From Sequoia sempervirens (Eukaryota > Streptophyta > Pinopsida > Cupressales > Cupressaceae), in the NCBI GenBank assembly GCA_007258455.2, contig VDFB02254978.1, positions 1 through 64,000 on the forward strand: a stretch of 64,000 nucleotides of DNA, read 5' to 3'. Shown here in pieces: positions 47,535-59,021 of this stretch. The notes under the pieces are model-generated. The model saw only the letters and a list, made by a program, of their open reading frames with translations, searched no databases and was not told the origin of the DNA. The position numbers were made by a program, and so were the translations under genes. Numbering within the stretch: the stretch's first letter is position 1; each line of letters begins with the position of its first letter.

Positions 47535-48720
47535 TGGACAGTAAAGGCGCCCCAGGTAGCCAAGGGTTCCCATCATTTCAAGACATCAGATGCTGGAGTT
47601 AGGGTTTGTGCATCCAAGACAACTTTCTCATATTTCTAATGGCTTCGCAGTGAATCTATCAATAGCGTCATTGGATCAATCAGTAAGCGAGAATTGTGGA
47701 TCGAACAAAGAAGTTTTATCAAAGAAGCAAACTGCAAATCATTAAAATCATCAAAAATATTCTAAGTCTGGTGATCATGGGCACCCTAGGTAGCTAGGGA
47801 CGCCCAGGGTTTTCAGAGACCTAATTCAGTTTCTAGGGTTTTCCAGAGCAGTCATCTGCTTCAGAATTCCTCAAGCTTTCCAGTGGATATCTCAGTCCAA
47901 CCATTGGATTCATCAGGTGCTAGCAATTTCGGATCAAACGGAGAACTGATCATGAGGAACAAAAAGATGAAATTTGAAGGATGAAATTCACAAAAAAATG
48001 ACTAACTATGGCAGAGTTGGGCGCCCTAGCTAGCCAGGGGCGCCCAAGATTTTGAAGGCTCAAAATGTGTTTTAGAAGTTGCAGCCTCTAGAAGATTTAT
48101 TCTGGATTCAATCCAGCTTTGCAACGAATTCGTCAGCTAGCTCAGAGGACCTGTCAAACGCCAATGGCTATTGATTGAATGAACAAAGAAAATGAAGAAA
48201 AGAAATGAAATTCATGAAAACGGTTAAGTCTAAAAAGGTTGGGCGCCCCAGCTAGCCAAGGGCGCCTAGGAATTCAGGTCACCAGATGCAATTTTCGAGC
48301 CAAGTCACCTCCAAGAAGATCATTTCAAATTTCGTCAAGCTATACAACGAATCCAGCATCCAGTTCATCGGACATCCTGAACGGCCAAAATTGTGAATTC
48401 TACAAGAAATTCAACTAAAGATTAGAAAACATTAAAAAAATTGAAGAATTGGCTAACTCTGGGATTCATGGGCGCCCCAACTAGCCAAGGGCACCCAAGC
48501 TTTTGAGCCCCCAAAATCATTTTTGAGGATTCACATCCCCTTGAAGATCTTTCTCAGAATTCTTCAGGTTATCCAACGGATCTATCAGCCAGTTTGTAGG
48601 ATTCATCAAACATACGGAAACGAAGATCAAACTAAGGTCAGAAAAACAAGCAAAGTTGGAAATCCCAAAAAATATTCTAACACTGAGGAGTAAAGACACC
48701 CAAAGTTTAATGCCTTAGAA
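47535..48720 (+). repeat. Tandem array 2, five to six units of 222-240 bp, TAT-type
   Basis: The landmark GGCGCC (GGCACC once) recurs at 47546, 47780, 48020, 48242 and 48471, spacings 234, 240, 222 and 229, with a decayed sixth near 48691. In each unit the landmark is followed after roughly 20 bp by a second GGCGCCC-like word, with AGCTAGCCA between. Other shared blocks (CAATCCAGCTTTGCAACGAA, GTCAAACGCCAAT) match array 1 at 3590-5040. Confidence 0.85.
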
Positions 48721-49309
48721 ATTTTTAAAATTTTGTCACTCATTGTTCAAAAGGTGTTCACATTCGACGTTTCCAGCTCTAGATAAGCTTCAAAGTTTTA
48801 AAAGCTTGTGATTTTCATCCTCAACATCTATTTAAGAAGGCTTTTGCATCCATTATTCACATATTTTGTAGGTTGGTGTCTAGAGGAGGAAACAAAGAAT
48901 TTTCTTCACAGCAAGATTTGGAGGTCAAAACGTGGTGCTTTTTTCAAGTTCTTCGTTGTTTTGGGATCAGGTTGCACAGAGCCTCACTTTTCATGCTTCA
49001 AATTTCTAGGGAATCGCTTTTCAGAAAAAGAGGATCATCTTTTTCAATTTTCATTCATCTAGGTCCGCTTGATTTTTTATCCTCTACAAAATTGGAAAAT
49101 TTTATATTTCCAAAAATTTGTTTTTTCGACACTTTTTTGGGAATCCCTAACTTTTTCAGAATCTAACGAACTAGGTCTCTTCAAAACATTATTGTCTACA
49201 AAACCCAAACCTCAGTTTTTTCTGGCAATCTACTTTTTGGAGAAAAATCAGCACCTTTTCGGGGCAGCAAAAATCTACAAGAATAGAACAAAAAAAATAA
49301 AATAAAATA
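48721..49309 (+). other. Spacer between array 2 and LTR
   Basis: Related to 5281-5650 (GTTCTTCG block and GGTTGCACAGA). No counterpart of the unknown frame at 5931-8946 exists here. The sequence passes within about 600 bp to the LTR. Confidence 0.55.
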
Positions 49310-50240
49310 AACAGCAATTAACTCGATGCCTTTTCCGAGTTTTCTTGCTATTCTTGTCTTACGCTTATCTATTCTTTGAGAAATAGAAAAAAACAAGTTG
49401 TAATAGTTAGAACTCTCCTTGTTTTTGCTTTCAGCGGGTTGTTAGTTAGTTGTCATATTTTAGTTTTAGAAATAAAGCTTGCAAGTTGGCAAGTCTAGTT
49501 GTAAAAGCAAGGAGATTTTAGGGTTCCCTACCCCTCGCTTGTGTATAAATAAGGGCAGCCTTGCCCATTAGTTTCTTAACCGTTATTGTGCCTGCAAGTT
49601 GTTATTCAGTGTCTGTTCACTTAGTGTAAGACCAAGCTTGCATGCCTGCCTTTTGCTGCAAGTTATTGTTCAATTCATGTGTAATTTGTGTTAAGTGTAT
49701 TCTAGTTTGATCGATAAACTGTAAGCCTGTTATTGCTACAATCCTGCTGTCCCGAAAGTGTAATCGTTATTAGAAATTTGAGAAAGGAAATCTTATGCCT
49801 CATTTTCTTTGATCTACTCTCTCGGATTTTGTTTTATGTGTTTTGCTTACATAATCTTTATTTCAACTTGCATCGAAAAGTACAATGAGTCTTCAGGTGC
49901 ACATTGGAAGAGAGTTTGTTTAAGTATCTGTGTTAAAATCATTCCTTGTTTACTTCTAACTCTCAAGCTCTGAGTTTACATGAGTAGTTAGAAGCATCAT
50001 TAGAGTAGGCCTAGTTCTAGTTGAAATTCTGGAAAAGAGAAAACCTCGGCTAAGACGCTCGAGTTTTATAACCTTGTGCTCTTAGCTGAGAACAAAAAGA
50101 TTGGAAAATAGTATAGTTTACTTTCTTTAAGCATCATCAGCAAAGAGGGAGCTTCCCCTCCTAATTTGAAGAGCAGTTTATCTGTGCATAGCCATTTGTT
50201 TCCAATCCACATTCCAAAGGCGCGAATTGAAATGACAACA
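49310..50240 (+). repeat. LTR of the second TAT-type copy
   Basis: Matches 8985-10052 by the blocks around the TATA box and at the end (GCAAAGAGGGAGCTTCCCC, then GACAACA). It ends at 50240, exactly where the next LTR (TG at 50241) begins. The left end is approximate. Confidence 0.65.
49544..49551 (+). promoter_or_regulatory. LTR TATA box of the second TAT-type copy
   Basis: TATAAATA, 14 bp after the conserved block ending TTAGGGTTCCCTA, same spacing class as at 9235-9242. Confidence 0.6.
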
Positions 50241-51598
50241 TGCTCATATCTCTCCAACCACTAATCGGAATGGCCCAAAATTCGTTGCAAAGTAGAAAGC
50301 AAGTCTAGGCGTCCAACTCTAAGAAACCAAACACCCCGAAACCGGAAATGAAACTTGTGCACGAATCTCAATGCACAACCAAAAATGGTACAGCCTTCCT
50401 AGGTAGTTTGACCTCCTCTCAAAAATCCCAATCACTACTAAAAATCCTCAAAACTTAGGGAAGGGGGCACCCAAGTGCTCGAAATCCACAAAGTCAGTAC
50501 CCACAAAAATATCTTGTCTCATCAGATCAGTAAGAGCAAAAATGTGCTTCAGCCAATAAGAAACCAACCTGAAATCTAATTAAAACATTTCAAATGACCT
50601 CCAAGAAGAAAACTAACACCAACACACCTAAAGATATAGCAAAAACGCATAGGAACATTCCATAACCAAAAACAAACTGAAAATCTTTCACCAATATCTC
50701 CAATGGTGACTCTTGCAGTAAAACCACTCCAAAGTCCACCTAGGGAGTATCTCTCAATCACGAAAGTAGAGCAACTTTGAAGGTTTTCGTCTCCAAAGCC
50801 CTTGAGCGGATTCAATCCTCACTCTAACAGCATTTTCTTATCATAAATCAACATATCCAAATGAGAGGGAGAGAGACTTATTTATAAGCCCAAGAACCCA
50901 GATATTTGAAATCTCCTTTCCCTCCAAAAGGGACACCCGCATGAGGAGTAATATAAAATATTAATAAAGCCTTGACTTTTCCAACTTAGGCGTCCATCTT
51001 TACTTGGCATCAATACACCATTTTAAATGCAATTATCTCCAATATTGGTGTCCAAATATGAGGCCCACATTTCAAATCAACTTAAGTTATATTGCCTAGA
51101 AGTGGGGGGCCAAAAAGCAACAATAAAATATAACACAACTTAAGTTATTAAACTTTCCTTTTTGAGCTCCAAGAATGTTGAAGAAGTCACTGCCTGAACT
51201 GCACTGCCAGACTACTAGAAATAATAACTAGCTGTTGAACTGTTGCCAAACCACATTGCCAAAAATAGCATTTACTAAAAAACAGTATACTGCTAAAAAT
51301 AGTAAGTGACTCCAAACACCATTTGAGCACATTCTAAGTAGTTGTCATAACTTACTAAAAATAGCAAGTCCAAAAATAGTCACTGATGAAAATGCATGTG
51401 ACAGCCCACCAAAGCTCTCTGAAAACCCAGAAAGACCTAGAAACCCTTCTAGCAATATCCCGCAACAAGCCTTTGAAAAACCGACAAGAAACCTCAAAAA
51501 ATTTAGAAAACCCTAAAAGTGCCTCTGGGTAGCCCATAGGACTCCGTAAATGGGCTATTGGCCATTGAAAAGCATAAGGCTAAAAAGGGGACATTACA
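50241..51598 (-). repeat. 3' LTR of the gag/pol-less element
   Basis: Minus-strand start TGTAATGTCCCC at 51598, end GATATGAGCA at 50241. It directly follows the TAT-type LTR end at 50240. Confidence 0.82.
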
Positions 51599-51743
51599 AT
51601 CCTTTCCCAAAGATTGTGTGTCCTCAGGCAATGCCACCACAACTCCAAGAACAATAGACTAATCCACATAAAACCAAGTAAGATCCCAAGGTCCCATGTC
51701 CATCCCAGAAAGGACCCACCATGCCGATGCTGCACTACTCTGA

Positions 51744-52570
51744 TCACAAGTGTGAAACCATTATGCCGAATTTGCATATCCTCTCTTGTAACCTCGAAAT
51801 GATACCATCCACGAGAATCAATCTGAAATACCTAGGAGGCCTGAAATGTACACCATGCAACATCTCCTGCCCAAACATCTCTGAGAAGTCCATATCTGCA
51901 ATGCCACTTCCTAACACGATCTTAGGCAATAGGAAGGAAAGTCTACTCAACTCATAATCGTACGCCTTAGCATATCTCCTCATGGTGTCAAGCAGAGCCA
52001 CGGCTGCAAATGTGGCTTCCCCAAATCTTCCTGCTAAAAGGAAAGCCATCCCTCGTAAGAATTCAACAAACATATCATCATAACTCCACACACAACCATG
52101 AAGATTCCTGAAAACTCTAGCTGCTCCAACTCCGAGAGTCTCTGAATAATGAAACCAAGCAAGTGATAGTTCCCTGTCCTGAACCAACACCGAGAGGGAA
52201 CTACCAAGGATTGCATCACAAACCCGCATAAGATGAACTTCCTGAGTTCCGAAGGTTTGAAGTATCCAATAGTCACTATTGTTCAAAGTTGGAATCAGCA
52301 AGGTACAATCTAAGTTTAGTGCTTTGTTCAAGTGGTAACAGCAATGCCAACAAAATTTCCAAGCATTAGTATGTGAGTTGAGCATAGAGTTGGATAATAA
52401 CACCTCGAAAGTGTCTAGGAAGCACTTCGAAGCAATTTCCAACTGAAACCTTTTACCTCCTTGGCAAGAAATAATGTGCCAACTCTCCTGAATGAGAGTA
52501 ACTCCAAATGTACGGTTGCTGGTCTATAGCCAAATAGCAAGCTCAAGACTCAAAATTTGACCCCTTTTAT
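51744..52570 (-). pseudogene. Unknown reading frame, C-terminal half, of the gag/pol-less element
   Basis: The minus-strand frame is open for 232 codons (52442-51744). It continues upstream past one TAG (52524-52526) to about 52570. It begins around SLELAIWL and holds TFGVTLIQESWHIISCQGGK, then a Trp/Cys/His-rich stretch (WKFCWHCCYHLNKAL), LSLAWFHYSETLG, and an Ala-rich helix FLLAGRFGEATFAAVALLD. I recognise no family. Hydrophobic stretches exist but none is a clear membrane span. The length and good preservation suggest it was once a real protein. Confidence 0.55.
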
Positions 52571-52639
52571 GCCACGGAACACTCCCAAAAGTAACCATCC
52601 GTTCATTTCTCCAACCCTTACTTATAATTTCTCTAACCC

Positions 52640-55300
52640 TTACTTATAATCTCTCCAATCCATTTGTTGATGAACAAATTGAACTACCAAATGGCTAGCA
52701 AGGAAGGGAACAACACCATAAATTCTGAAATTTTGATCCTTATCCCCCCAAGGATCCTTCTTCCCATACCCAATAATCTCTATCACTCCATGTTGAAGAC
52801 CCCAAGCATGGATACCCAACCAAAAATGACCCTCAACATACCTGGAAAGGTGTACATCACAACTCCAAATGCCCATCATAACACCTTGCTCATCATGGAA
52901 GTTTGTGACTCTTTTGGTAATCTTTTGCAGCCCTTCCACAAAAGCATCAACAACTATGGGGCATGGAGCAATTGTTGTCTTCAATCCCTAACAAGAATTG
53001 GTATAAGCAAAAACATCACTTAACCCAAGGGATGGATTTTCAAACATGTAGACATCCTGTTTTGGTCCTTTCTCTTAGGCTTCATAGGTAACAAGTCTGA
53101 AATCTCCTTTCCTTGCTGCTGTAATGAAACCTTCAGCAACTACCAAACTATGTTTGGACAACAGCTCGATGTCAACGATGTTGAAATCACCTTGATTCAA
53201 CACTTCCCAACTGGAGACTTCATCCTCAAACCCAATTATGCATTCACTATCAAACAACCTTGGAAGATTACCAATCTCAAAGTGTGACACATCCTCATGG
53301 TCTGATATCAGATCGTCAATAAGCTGAAAACCATACTCAGTCTCATGCTTGGAGACTTCACCACATGTTTCATCTTCCATCACAAAGAGGGGTTTATCAT
53401 AAGTTGCCTCTGCACCCACTTCAAAGAGAGGATTATCAAGAATTTGAAAATCATTTCCTTTCTCTTGTTCCAATCCAACTTGATGATCCAAATCTGCACT
53501 TGCAACTTCTGATTTTTTTGGAAAATACTATAAGTCAAACTACTCTTGAAGACTATCAAGCTCATCAATCACTTGTTTGATTTCTTCATCTCTTTGTTCA
53601 TTCTCTTGCTCCCTAAGACATTTGGAATCAGCTAGCTGATCTTCTACCTCCATTAGTGCCATCCAAGTATTTTCTAGTATGTCTTTTGACGAAACAAGCT
53701 CAAAGGAAAGCTCATCAACCTTCCTCTCCCTTCCTTTGAATGCACTAATAGCCTCCTTTGCAAATTCAATGGCATTATCCCAATCTGTAATCAAGTGCAA
53801 GTACTCTTTTTTGTTGTTTCCAAAGAGTCTTTGATAAGATCCAAGTCTGAAGAAGTATCTCTTCCCTCAACACCGTTCTGCATGAGGGTTTCAAGGATCT
53901 TGTGAGTGCTATCCAACTTTGTGAGGACCTGAATCTCCTTCCCATTGGTGACCAAGAGTTGATTCTTCAATTCACATAACTCACAAGTGACTTGGTTCTT
54001 TGTGTAACCAAGATTTAGGAATATCTTCATTATCAGGAGCCATATGATCTTATAAATCTACTTCCTTCTCATTGTCACTTTGACCAAAAGTCATGGTAAC
54101 CCCCAACTCAAGCAATGAGTCACTACTGAATGTTGATTTAAAATGCTCATTAGGTTCCATTTCTTCATGCTCCTCTACTGGATTCTCTAAGAACTTGTAC
54201 TGTTGTTCTTAGTGTATAGGAGATTCCCACTCGAAAACTAATTTTGCCATCACTAGAATGATGAAGATGCTCCCCAATAGGTGTTGTTTTGAAAATTTCA
54301 ATAGCATCCATCTCGTCATTAGTGGCTGCAACCTTCTCAAAGAAGTCATTCTGGAGCTTCACCATACAAGCTTCTTCTTTAAAGACATCTCCTTCAACAA
54401 CAATCTCATGGCTTACATTGTGATCTGAGTTTCGAACATCATCAAGATCAAAGCGAAATACGTCCCATGTAGGATCCGCATCATATGTAGGTGCCATCAC
54501 ACCTAGGTCCCAAGTGCTATAAGGGCAATTGTTCTGTTCAAGAAAGATGTGATCACTAGACTCTCATGATAGGATAACTCTATGAATAAATCACTCTTCA
54601 TTTCCATGGTACTAGCATCATGATAGTCATTCATCTCCATATCTTGCAATGTCAACTCAGTCCCAACCAAACCTCTTTATTCACCACATACTACATTTTT
54701 TGGACTGCCCTCATATGTGTGAACAACATCCAGTTCAACGTCAACCAAGCCACCATTTGATTCCTTGCCAAGACAGTGTAAGGGTGATGAAGCAATGCTC
54801 GCTTCTCCTAGAGGAATAATCAACAAAATCATATATCCTTGAAGCTGGTCCATCATGGATGGTTTGTCAAATTCCATAGCAGTAACTCCCTCAAACTTCA
54901 TGTGTTCATTCACAGTTTCAATAGGTGATCTCACAGTCATCTTGTAGTGTCATGTGCTCCATGCTTGTGCCTTCATTTCCTTTAAGACCTAGAGTCACAT
55001 CATCAATACTTGTAAACTGATTTTTGTCTTCCTCATGCTTACTTGTGGGATGCAAACCACAAACAAGCACTTCTTTCTCTGACCATTCTTCAATGGCAAG
55101 TTCTGATTTTTCTTCATTGTTCTTTTGACGTACTTAACCACACCCAATTTTGCAAGTTTCAAGATTACAACACAACCCAAGAAAGAGTCAAAAGAAACCG
55201 CATTTCTAAACTCATCTATCATGCTCTGATACTCTTCAAATAGTTGGTAAGCCTCTTGTTCACTACCTATTGAATTGTTCTTCAACTCTGCTAAAATACA
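52640..55300 (-). pseudogene. Unknown reading frame, N-terminal and central part, of the gag/pol-less element
   Basis: Coding-like minus-strand segments at 55285-54995, 54940-54677, 53800-53540, 53491-53075 and 52984-52640 all lie in one frame; two more (54500-54165, 54030-53791) are in the other frames. Features are an acidic character throughout, a coiled-coil-like stretch (KVDELSFELVSSKDILENTW, 53700s), and a Trp/Gly/His-rich end (GHFWLGIHAWGLQHGVIEII). No zinc knuckle, protease or polymerase motif was seen. It appears to be one protein decayed by stops and indels. Function is unknown. Confidence 0.55.
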
Positions 55301-55996
55301 TTGTCATAACTCTAAATTTACTAGTCTTCCAACAAGCTAACAGGAACTTTAGCTCTAATACCACTATAAAATCCCACCCTTATTTCTTCAAAACTTCACA
55401 CAACTTGCACCCATTAGCATTAGCCCAATGTAAAGATAAGCAAACTAGAAAACAAAACTTCACTTTCTGATCACCCAAATCCCAAAGTGGGCAAGGTGAC
55501 AACATACAATGTAAGGGGATCTGATTGTAATATCAATGCTAAAAGTAAAAGTAAGCTATTGGCGAAAAACCAACCAATACAGAAAGTAAACTACTTGGTG
55601 GCAAAACCACCCACTTCCACTTTTGACCAAGCTACAAAAAAGTAAAGCAAATTAAAGTACTTGGCGGCATAGCCAACCACTTCCACTTCTCAATGGGCAA
55701 CAAGAAAGTAAAGAAAACTCAACCACTTATTCAACAGGAGTGTAGTAAAAATTACTAAATGTAAAATAGTTGATTGGTACTACCATATAAACGTTACAAT
55801 GTTCATCAAGTACATGATAGAATGATAAATACTACTCAAAATGAAAGCCTATTACAATACAGTTCATCCCCTACAACATATAATCAGTTAGGCATCATAA
55901 GACAAGCAAGTACCAGTGAAGATCAGGTCGGATATGAAATGACAGTACTGATTTTTTGGACAATGAACCTGATACACCAACCAGCACCCCTTCAAA
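55301..55996 (-). other. Leader of the gag/pol-less element
   Basis: Between the 5' LTR end and the reading frame. It contains repeated short blocks around GGCGGCATAGCCAACCACTTCC and AAAGTAAA words (55560-55730), and no clear standard primer binding site was identified beside the LTR. Confidence 0.5.
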
Positions 55997-56950
55997 TGCT
56001 CATATCTCTCCAACCGTTCATCAAAATGCCCAAAATTCGTTGCAAAGTGGAAAGCAAGCCTAGACATCCAACTCCAAGCAACCAAAGAACCCAAAACTGG
56101 CAGTGAAACTTGTGTACAAATCCCAATGCACCACCAGAAATGTTACAGCCTCCCTAGGTAGGTCGACCTCTAAAAAATCCCAATCACTGCTAAAAATCCT
56201 CAAAACTTAGGGAAGCGGGTGCCCAACTGCTAGGAATCCACAAAGTCAATACACACAAAAATATCTTGTCTCCTCATATCAGTAAGAGCAAAAATGTGTT
56301 TCAGCCAATCACAAACCAACAACATGAAATCTATTTAAAACACTCCAAATGACCTCCAAGAAGCAAACTAACACCAACACACCCAAAGATATAGCAAGAA
56401 AGCATAGGAACATTCCATAACCAAAAACAAACTGAAAATCTTTCACCAATATCTCAAATGGTGACTCTTACAGTGAAGCCACTCCAAAGTCCAGCTAGGA
56501 AGTATATCTCAACTCCGAAACTAGCGCAACTTTGAAGGTTTTCGTCTCCAAATACCTTGAGGGGATTCAATCCTCACTCTAACAACATTTCCTTATCATA
56601 AATCAACATATCCAAATGAAAGGGAGAGAGGCTTATTTATAAGCCCAAGAACACAGAGATTTGAAATCTCTTTTCCCTCGAAAAGGGACGCCCACATGAG
56701 CAGTAATATAAAATATTAATAAAATTCTTGACTTTTCCAACTTAGGCGTCCATCTTTACTTGGCATCAATAAACCTTTTTAAAATGCAATTATCTCCAAT
56801 ATTGGCGTCCAAATATGAGGCCCACATTTTAAAACAACTTAAGTTATATTGCCTAGGCGTGGGGGGGCAAAAAGCAACAATAAAATATAACACAACTTAA
56901 GTTATTAGACTTCCCCTTGTGAGCTCCAAGAATGTTGGAGAAGTCACTGC

Positions 56951-57875
56951 CATAGATGGAAGACTCGCAGAAAACTAGCCGAGTTTTTTTTAGTTTAACT
57001 TGCGAGTTTTCTCGAGTTTTTCAAAAAACTCGTGAGTTTTTTGGGCGAGTACTCGCCGAAAACTCACGAGTCCGACAAAAAAACTCGGCTGTGCAGAACG
57101 TAAAGTTGAAAACATCTTTTTTTATGTTCATTTCATTTCAAAAACACTTGAGAGTGAGCACAAAAGCGCCTCAATGACCTTGTCTTTGTGCAATACAACC
57201 TTTGGTTGCACACAAAGAGTAGAAGAAAAATCACTGATCCTATTGATTTAGATGAGATAGATCCTTACAGTGACTAAACAGACCAAGATGAGCAGCCTCC
57301 ATTGTTTACCCAGAACGAGATCCTTGACTTCAAGAGACAAGCAATGGAGGTTATGGGTGCATCAGGAGATGTAGAGTTGGAGGACATTCCTGAGAGTCTG
57401 TCAGAGCCAGAAACTTAGCCTCCCATGCAAGCCGAGGAGCCAGCAGCAGTAGCATCGCCACCACCACCACGCACACACGGCAGGCCTAGAGGAACCACCC
57501 CTTCCCTAGCTGCTGCTAGACTAGGGAAGAGGAAAGCCTAGCATGTTGTATTTAGTTACTGTTTAGTATTTGCTTCTAGTTCTAGTTTTACTGTTTTCAT
57601 GTATCAGACTTTCATGGATTTTAGCCATTGAGATTCCGCATGAGAATGTGATTTTGTAATCAATTTGCATTAAAGTCAATCAAAATTAATAGAAAACACT
57701 TTTGTACTCATTTATGGACTCATTGGATTCATCTTGTCATTGAATGTTGCAAACAAAATGTGTTTCTAATGAAATTTAAGCAATTTTTAAAGTTCCCGAG
57801 ATTTTTGCCGACTTTTAAAAACTCTCCAATTTTTGGCTTGGCGGGTTTTTTTTTGGGGCGAGTCTTCCAACTATG
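56951..57875 (+). mobile_element. Short hAT element, internally deleted (925 bp)
   Basis: Inverted ends CATAG(A/T)TGGAAGACTCG, 17 bp with one mismatch, and the perfect 8-bp target duplication GTCACTGC (56943-56950 and 57876-57883) mark a hAT insertion. The family differs from the other hAT elements here. Subterminal DNA is full of ACTCG/CGAGT words (56985-57090). The inside keeps only the last transposase exon. Confidence 0.92.
57161..57541 (+). pseudogene. hAT transposase, last exon only
   Basis: The plus-strand frame KRLNDLVFVQYNLWLHTKSR is the typical end of the hAT dimerisation domain. It is followed by an acidic tail (DPIDLDEIDPYSD), Ala/Pro-rich sequence (EEPAAVASPPPPRTHGRPRG) and a stop at 57541. 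Two internal stops (in the tail, one at the end of PYSD and one after SEPET) disable it. Upstream catalytic exons are missing. Confidence 0.85.
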
Positions 57876-58257
57876 GTCACTGCCACACTACCAAAAATAG
57901 TAACTGAGTGTTGAACTACTGCCAGTAATAGCACTTACTAAAAATAGCATATTGCTAAAAATAGTGGCACCAAACACCATTTGTGCACATTCCAAGTAGC
58001 CTTAGTAACTTACTAAAAATAGTAAGTCCAAAAATAGTAACTAATGAAAATGCATGTTACAGCCCAGCAAAGTTCTTTAAAAACCCAGAAAGACCCAGAA
58101 AACCTTTTGGCAACATCCTGTAACAAGCCCTTGGAAAGCCGACAAGAAACCTCCAAGAATTTAGCAAACCCTAAAAACGCCTCCAAGTAGCCCATGGGAC
58201 TTCGAAAATGGGGCTTTCGGCCACTGAAAAGCATAGGGATAAAAAGGGGACATTACA

Positions 58258-59021
58258 TTTTCTAGACACGTCTTGTCTATGAGTCTTCAAATCCTCATGT
58301 CTTCAAACCTTCTTAACTTCACTCATCTTCTAAAATCCGAATTTTCTCTTTATTAAGCATCTCCTATGGCTGCCTTGAACATCTACAACACACCTGCAAA
58401 ATCCTTTTTCTCTTCTTCTATTCCTCTTCTCTTCACTAGCTGATTTTCTACACTCTTTCTTGTGCAACTCTAATGAGCAACCGACAAGTTCTTTCTCTGA
58501 CCTTGCTACTGTTGATTGCTGCCTTTTTACGCCATTAAAGGCTATATTTTATAAGTTCATACACCCTTACAAAGCACCAAAACGTGGCACCCAAATCTGC
58601 TCTTTCATTTCCCTCAACTTGACTTCTAAAAAGTAAAATTCCTTCACAAAGAATGAAATAAGGACATAGTTTTGCTTCCAAAATGTGTTGTTAACGTTTC
58701 TTTACCATATCAAATGCCTTGCTGATGTAGATGCATTTGGAAAATGAAGAAAATACAAAAACCAAGTTGTGCTCCTTTGGTAATTGAAGCCATTCATTAA
58801 TTTTCAAAAATCACGCTTGCCTTATGAAACTTTTATAGGCATCCAAATTGATAAAATGAATATTATTTCTTATTTTCAAGTTCCTTCTAACATGACAACG
58901 GACCTCTTAAACCCTTCAAGCCTTGAAATTATTTAATACAATAATTTCAAAATCGCATTAAACACACTATTTACCTCTGATTTTTGAAATGAAGTCCAAG
59001 TATTGGTAAATGAGTATTTTA
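58258..59021. other. Unassigned flank between two elements
   Basis: Pyrimidine-rich, AT-rich sequence. A TATAAAATA-like word on the minus strand near 58543-58551 hints at an old LTR, but no partner was found. The last eight bases (GTATTTTA) are the target duplication of the hAT element. Confidence 0.35.

Larger units (their letters stand above)
50241..58257 (-). mobile_element. LTR element without gag/pol (LARD-like), minus strand
   Basis: Two LTRs of about 1.35 kb in the same orientation (50241-51598; 55997-58257 minus a 925-bp insertion) enclose about 4.4 kb. Both start TGTAATGTCCCC on the minus strand. A purine-rich tract (minus strand of 51599-51613) abuts the left, 3' LTR. The interior has no reverse transcriptase, integrase or gag motif, but it has a long decayed minus-strand frame (51744-55300). 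The LTRs look about 85% alike, so the insertion is not young. No 5-bp target duplication was found (CAACA left, TTTTC right). Confidence 0.8.
55997..58257 (-). repeat. 5' LTR of the gag/pol-less element, interrupted by a hAT remnant
   Basis: Minus-strand start TGTAATGTCCCC at 58257, end at 55997. The 925-bp insert at 56951-57875 plus its 8-bp duplication split it. Without the insert it is the same length as the other LTR. Confidence 0.82.

Noticed and set aside
58258..59021. Old LTR on the minus strand
   Set aside because: Only a TATA-like word supports it; no terminal dinucleotides, partner copy or target duplication could be found.
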